64,000 nucleotides of DNA from Molanna angustata (taxonomy: Eukaryota; Arthropoda; Insecta; Trichoptera; Molannidae), in NCBI GenBank assembly GCA_963576475.1, contig OY754982.1, positions 12,240,546-12,304,545 on the forward strand, read 5' to 3'. How positions within the stretch are numbered: the first letter of the stretch is position 1; each line of letters opens with the position of its first letter. Under the pieces are notes generated by a model. That model was not told where the DNA came from. It ran no database searches and saw only the letters and a program-made list of their open reading frames with translations. This document shows positions 59,872 to 64,000 of this stretch, piece after piece. A program made the position numbers and the translations under genes.

Positions 59872-60670
59872 ACTAGCTGACCCGCCCAGCCTTGTCCGTG
59901 CACTCAATTTTTTATTTTATTTTGTTAGTATATACAATGTACATATTGTCTTCCTAATAAAAATCTACTGCACACCCGTTGACCAGTGTTTTAGTCACAC
60001 ACTGTGTAAATAAAGCCCGTGCAGCAATAATTAAAAATTCTTACTAATAAACGCTGTATAACGACTGGGAAGTTTCAACAGGCTTACAACATAAATTAAT
60101 TCCGTAAACGTCGCTTTTCAACCCGCGCATGCGCAGAGCCGCCATCCGCCATTTTACTTTTGACGTTTATCGTGGTTGATATTCTCTTACGTTTTTCACA
60201 TTTTAAAATAGAAATTTAGATATGTTATGGGAAATAAAACGAATAATTTGATTGCAAGAACATCCATGCCAACACCGTTCAAGAAGCTAACTTTTAGCTC
60301 ATAAAATGCACAACTATCGAGAGTATTTTTTAAAGATTTAAATAAAAAAAAAATATTATAAATAATTATAAAATATATTTACATACAATGGAGTTCTATC
60401 AAGAATTGTCGATCGACAAACTAAACTTAGTATTATTTTTTAATTATTTTGAAAACTTTATTTGTGTGCCATATTAAACAATAACAACAAAATTAATTAG
60501 TTTGTGTTACACACTTAACTAGACAAGTCTGTTCTGAGGCAGTACTTTTTCAATTTGATAATCTCCTGATTTTTCTAATGTCCTAGTGTATTATAATTTC
60601 GTCGCTGCAGCGGACACAGTCAGACAGAGGTAGCACAAACCGTCAGACAGACACGTTGTTTTATTAATGA
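59872..60670 (+). repeat. Insect dispersed repeat of CTAGCTGACCCG type
   Basis: Starts AACTAGCTGACCCGCCCAGC and ends near CAGTCAGACAGAGGTAGCAC with CAGACAGACACGTTGTTTTA. These two words bracket a common kind of arthropod interspersed repeat. The interior holds CCGCGCATGCGCAGAGCCGC followed by CATCCGCCATTTTACTTTTG, GC-rich in an AT-rich setting. No frame. Class not determined. Confidence 0.4.
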
Positions 60671-60714
60671 GATGAATCCAGTACATTTATTTTGTACTGA
60701 GCATTTACAATCAG

Positions 60715-60985
60715 AGTATCTGAAAGAAATATCGTAGGAAAGGAAAAAATAAATGCCCTAAGGTGGTATGGCCACATAGAAATATTTTTTGATCGTCTGA
60801 CAAAAAGGAAGTAAAAAGTCAAAGTAATATAACTAAGGCTGATAAAAGAGGAACGAAAAGTAGAGGTCCGCCAAGGAAAAGTTTGCAGGATCACATAAAT
60901 GAAATTTCGAAAGATGGAGACGTTATAAGTAAGAATAATAAAATAAGGAAAAGGCGTTACGGTATGGTTGTATCTACAAATATTT
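60715..60985 (+). pseudogene. RTE-like LINE 3' end, decayed (copy R5)
   Basis: In broken frames: ERNIVGKEKINALRWYGHIE, then SRGPPRKSLQDHINEISKDG and VISKNNKIRKRRYGMV. The order matches the frame at 12,740-12,960. In-frame stops and a truncated end (GGTATGGTTG) show it is dead. Antisense of it produces the minus frame at 60,664-60,894. Confidence 0.6.
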
Positions 60986-61984
60986 GTCCTTCAAAACTAA
61001 AAACTAATAGTGTTTAAAAAACAATTGTGTAACACATATAAATATGAGTAACACATAAAAATATTTGATTTGATTTGATTTGGGAACCACGTGATTCATA
61101 TTAATTACACCAACATAGTTACATAGTCTCTTTCTATGGCTCTTAAATAAAAAGTCGCGTCAGAGATTGGATTTATGACAGGTATTATGGCGGACATTGG
61201 GACCTGGTTGATCTGTTTTGTGTAGGCCCATATGTTTGTTTGCCCACTAGCCCATTGTGAATACAGAAAGTTAAGATTGTGTACATATTTAGTGTGGAAC
61301 AGGAACAATCACCTGGTTCATAATTGCATACAATTGTCAATAAAAATTGTAAACTGCTAGCCTTAGAACAGGATTTCCTAGTTGGGCAGCAATAATCTAC
61401 TTATTGTTGTCATATTAAATATGGTGTGATAAAAGGTAAAATAAATAAATAAAATAATAGAGATAATGTAGTAGTTAATGTTCTTCTATCATTTATTATT
61501 AAGGCCGCACATGCACTCAAAAGTTATTAGTTTAAAAGTAAAGAGGGGAAAAATTATGATATTGTCTATGGAGTCCTAAGGGGTGGAGGAGCCCCCCAGC
61601 ATGACTGGTGGGCACGACCCACTCGGCGGTAGTCCGCCATGATGATGAGACAGTTGTGGCCGACGCTGGACGCTGGCGTGGAAATCGAAGAACTAAAAGT
61701 AACACAGGCGTGGTGAAGGTTCCCTTTCGAGTCACATGATAAGGAAAGTCACTGTTGGGTGGGAAACCCTCGCCATGATTGACAGGCCTACACGTTTGAG
61801 GTTCGACGGTATTCGATGGTAGTTTCTTGTTATGTCCGACGAGCAGCCGCTTCGGGGAGGAAAAGAACTATATAGTTCTAAAACTTACCTATCGAGTATG
61901 GTAGGAGACTGCGAAATACTGTTTAATTTCAAGACATTCTCTCACTTTCTTTCCCCTTAGCGCTTTTGTCCCGTTTCTATCGGG
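60986..61984. other. No gene confirmed; GC-rich island at 61,540-61,870
   Basis: 61,540-61,870 is clearly GC-richer than the window (for example GGGGTGGAGGAGCCCCCCAG, GGTTCGACGGTATTCGATGG, GCAGCCGCTTCGGGGAGG). The 67-codon minus frame at 61,532-61,735 is not recognised. It may be the 5' or internal region of a retrotransposon, or a decayed host exon; I cannot tell. Confidence 0.3.
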
Positions 61985-62232
61985 GTACGCTTTGATCATG
62001 ATCCTGGAATTGGCGAGTCTGGTTATTACATTGAAGCGACTGCCATCTGGCCTTCGTAACCCTTAGAAAGAGGAATCAGACAAATTGGATCATGGCTACA
62101 CATAGCTAGTGACATGGCTACACATAGATTTTTTAAAAATCCAGAGGTGCGTGCCCCGCTCGGATTCGAACCGTCGCGGTCGACCTCAAGCATGTAAGGC
62201 GACGACATTACCGCTGGGCTATCATCGCTCCT
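61985..62232 (-). mobile_element. tRNA-Val(TAC)-like SINE
   Basis: On minus the head at 62,228-62,145 has the A box TAGCCCAGCGGT, CGCCTTACATGCT around a TAC anticodon, and the B box GGTTCGAATCC, ending GAGCGGGGCACGCACC. The body follows to AAGGGTTACGAAGGCCAGAT and GGCAGTCGCTTCAATGTAAT. The arms do not form a normal acceptor stem, so SINE is preferred over tRNA gene. The 60-codon minus frame at 62,026-62,208 is inside it and not a gene. Confidence 0.6.
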
Positions 62233-63164
62233 GGATATTCTCTCACGATTAAAAATAATTCCCTACTTATCCCTGAAATTTGCGGGATTCCCTCGTTATA
62301 TGTTTAATTTGTTAGATGTAAATATTTTAAATATAACTCTTTGTTAGATTTTTAAAAATGTTAAAGTATTATTCATATTGTCGCTTACGTCGTTCCTGTT
62401 ACGCGCTAGTCAAGTCGTACAAAATGTATGGCGGGACGTACCCCACCGCTTCTACTTCAGTATGAGAAGTGGGGTACAATTCGCTAAATATTCTCAGTGC
62501 TAGTGCGACCTTAACAAGTGAGGAAGTTACCTTTGAATGGAAGTTACCTTTGAATGAGTTTTTTTTCTGAATATAACATGATTTAAATCACAAATACGGA
62601 TGTTAACGTCACGTGTTATTTTAAAAGTATTACCTACTACTGCGTCGATAACAGCAAAAACTGCATTGTCTTTGCAAAATGTTTTAGAATGTTGTCCATA
62701 GATGCCTCTGCTATGCATATTATTAATTTATATTCCATAGTTTGTTTTAGAGACCATAAATTGCGGCTGTTCTCATGAAAAATGCTAGCTTCGTGTTGTA
62801 TATGCATGTACATATGTAAGTATATGTTTCATTGATCTTTGAAAACTAACCATCGTACCTATATTTTCAATCCAATTTATTTTGTTCGATATTTCAAATG
62901 GCCCTCGAACACTTTTCAAACACAATCTCTATTCTTTTTTTTCTCAAATAAAAGATGATTTTCTTCTCTGTAATGTAATTTAAATTCCCTCGGCGGGCGC
63001 CAAGATATATACGGGCTGATTAAAATCCTTTTGTGTGATTCAAATAATTGTTTGAATTTGAATTGGTTCGTTCAAAAGGAGGGACCCACCGCCAATAGCG
63101 TTAGATTACAAAGAGATTCATCAGTAGTTGTATTAGGTATCTTCTGCTCTATCACAGCGATCGG
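62233..63164. other. No gene seen
   Basis: ACGTACCCCACCGCTTCTAC (62,436) and the reversed GAAGTGGGGTAC (62,467) form a small inverted pair; AGTTACCTTTGAATG is duplicated in tandem at 62,525 and 62,541. Otherwise unassigned. Confidence 0.4.
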
Positions 63165-63775
63165 TTTAAGAATCTCAAAATGAAATAAGACCTATGAATA
63201 TTAATCATTTGTATGTTCTATAAAGTAAACATCACGGATTCCATTTCATTTGATTTCAATTCTATTTGATATATTCATTACTCCGTTACTATAACTAGGT
63301 TGTTTTGGGACGTCCATTCGAAACTTTGTTCCATTTTCAAATGTACCTACTTGTACAATTGATTGGTTTGAGAATCCCAAATGAAATATTAATTATGCGC
63401 CAATTTGTAACCGTGTTCCATTTTTAAATGAATTTATACATCGTTTTAAGAATCTCAAGTATTAATCATATACTTTCATATTTTATAAAGCAAACATTAC
63501 GGTTTCTACATATTTCATTTGATTTGATGTTTTCACTACTCCGTTATCTAGGTCGTTTTGGTACGTCCATTCGAAACCGTGTTCCATTTTCAAATTTATT
63601 TTGTAAATTTGATTGGTTTAAGATTCTCAAATGAAATAATAATTATTTTGCGCCAATTTGTGACCATGTTCCTTTTTCAAATTTATTAGTACATTGTTTC
63701 AAGAATCTCAAATTAAATAATTCGCTATGAATATTAATCATTTATATGTTCTATTAAACAAATATTAGGTATAGG
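63165..63775 (+). repeat. Tandem repeat, about 265-bp unit, a little over 2 copies
   Basis: TTAAGAATCTCAA begins units at about 63,170, 63,446 and 63,696. Landmarks repeat in order: ATTAATCATTTGTATGTTCT, ACTCCGTTA, ACGTCCATTCGAAAC, TTGATTGGTTTGAGAATCCC, GCGCCAATTTGTAACCGTGT. Half-units share GTTCCATTTTCAAAT, so the unit itself arose by an older duplication. The 68-codon frame at 63,428-63,634 lies within it. Confidence 0.75.
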
Positions 63776-64000
63776 CCGGCCACGCTTGACTTTAGTATGA
63801 CGTCATCAAAAAACTATGCGACCCGTCGTAAGTCGTATGTTTGTACATGTAATTTGGATGCCAATACGGTGACCATCATTTTGTTTACAATGGACCCAAT
63901 TTTTTTATTTAACTTTGATCATCTTTCCATTTTCACTTATTACATCATTTAAGACAATAAAGAATGTAATTATTAATTCTTACCTTACTTAACATGTCTG

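Overview
The window looks like AT-rich intergenic or intronic DNA from an insect, most likely a moth or butterfly. The grounds are the low GC content, scattered TAGGTACCTAC-type words, tRNA-derived SINEs, 5'-truncated non-LTR retrotransposons ending in ATGTATGT or ATGAATGA repeats, microsatellite-associated non-autonomous elements, and no bacterial gene organisation. I found no convincing host protein-coding gene. Every open frame I can interpret is a retrotransposon fragment, a frame running through a tandem repeat, or antisense of one of these.

The recognisable coding material is decayed LINE sequence. It comprises a restriction-like-endonuclease (R2/R4-type) C-terminus at 1.4-2.1 kb on minus, five RTE-like 3' ends (2.9, 12.6, 18.6, 39.3, 60.7 kb), Jockey-like 3' ends (21.3 and 41.3 kb), and a long CR1/Jockey-like reverse transcriptase (35.2-37.3 kb, minus) whose palm and thumb are replaced by about 490 bp of (TA)n. 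Shorter reverse-transcriptase tails lie at 3.7, 4.9, 17.4, 20.6, 29.2, 39.4, 43.3, 44.7, 55.6 and 55.7 kb.

Non-autonomous families defined here by comparing copies inside the window: family A (ends ACTCCTCACTA and GTTGGCCACAACCCACTCG, inserted in T-runs; 0.3, 2.1, 11.95, 34.5, 37.3, 39.6 and 46.0-54.6 kb); foldback family F (ends GGGTGACTGCTGCCAACG, TTAA at the borders; 15.2 and 45.8-55.0 kb); family E (ends ACTAGTTGCATGTAACACAT; 10.5 and 57.8 kb); family D (8.0, 11.7, 31.7 kb); palindromic family P (34.0 and 38.6 kb); family S (4.1, 32.1, 43.5 kb); family K (3.3, 7.7 kb); family L (6.5, 40.3 kb); and tRNA-derived SINE heads (5.2, 31.5, 33.7, 62.1 kb).

The main discovery candidate is at 45,781-55,022. 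A foldback element bordered by TTAA carries a family A element inserted at a site that is empty in its 15 kb relative, and that family A copy contains about 26 tandem monomers of about 313 bp (roughly 8 kb of satellite). The satellite shows a block structure of 6, 4 and 6 monomers (1,876, 1,250 and 1,876 bp) from unequal exchange. Other families in the window show the same habit: family F at 15 kb has a 50-bp segment amplified to 10 copies, family P at 38.6 kb a 75-bp segment amplified to about 6, and 28.3-30.8 kb holds four successive tandem arrays. The window can be read as a record of mobile elements seeding tandem arrays.
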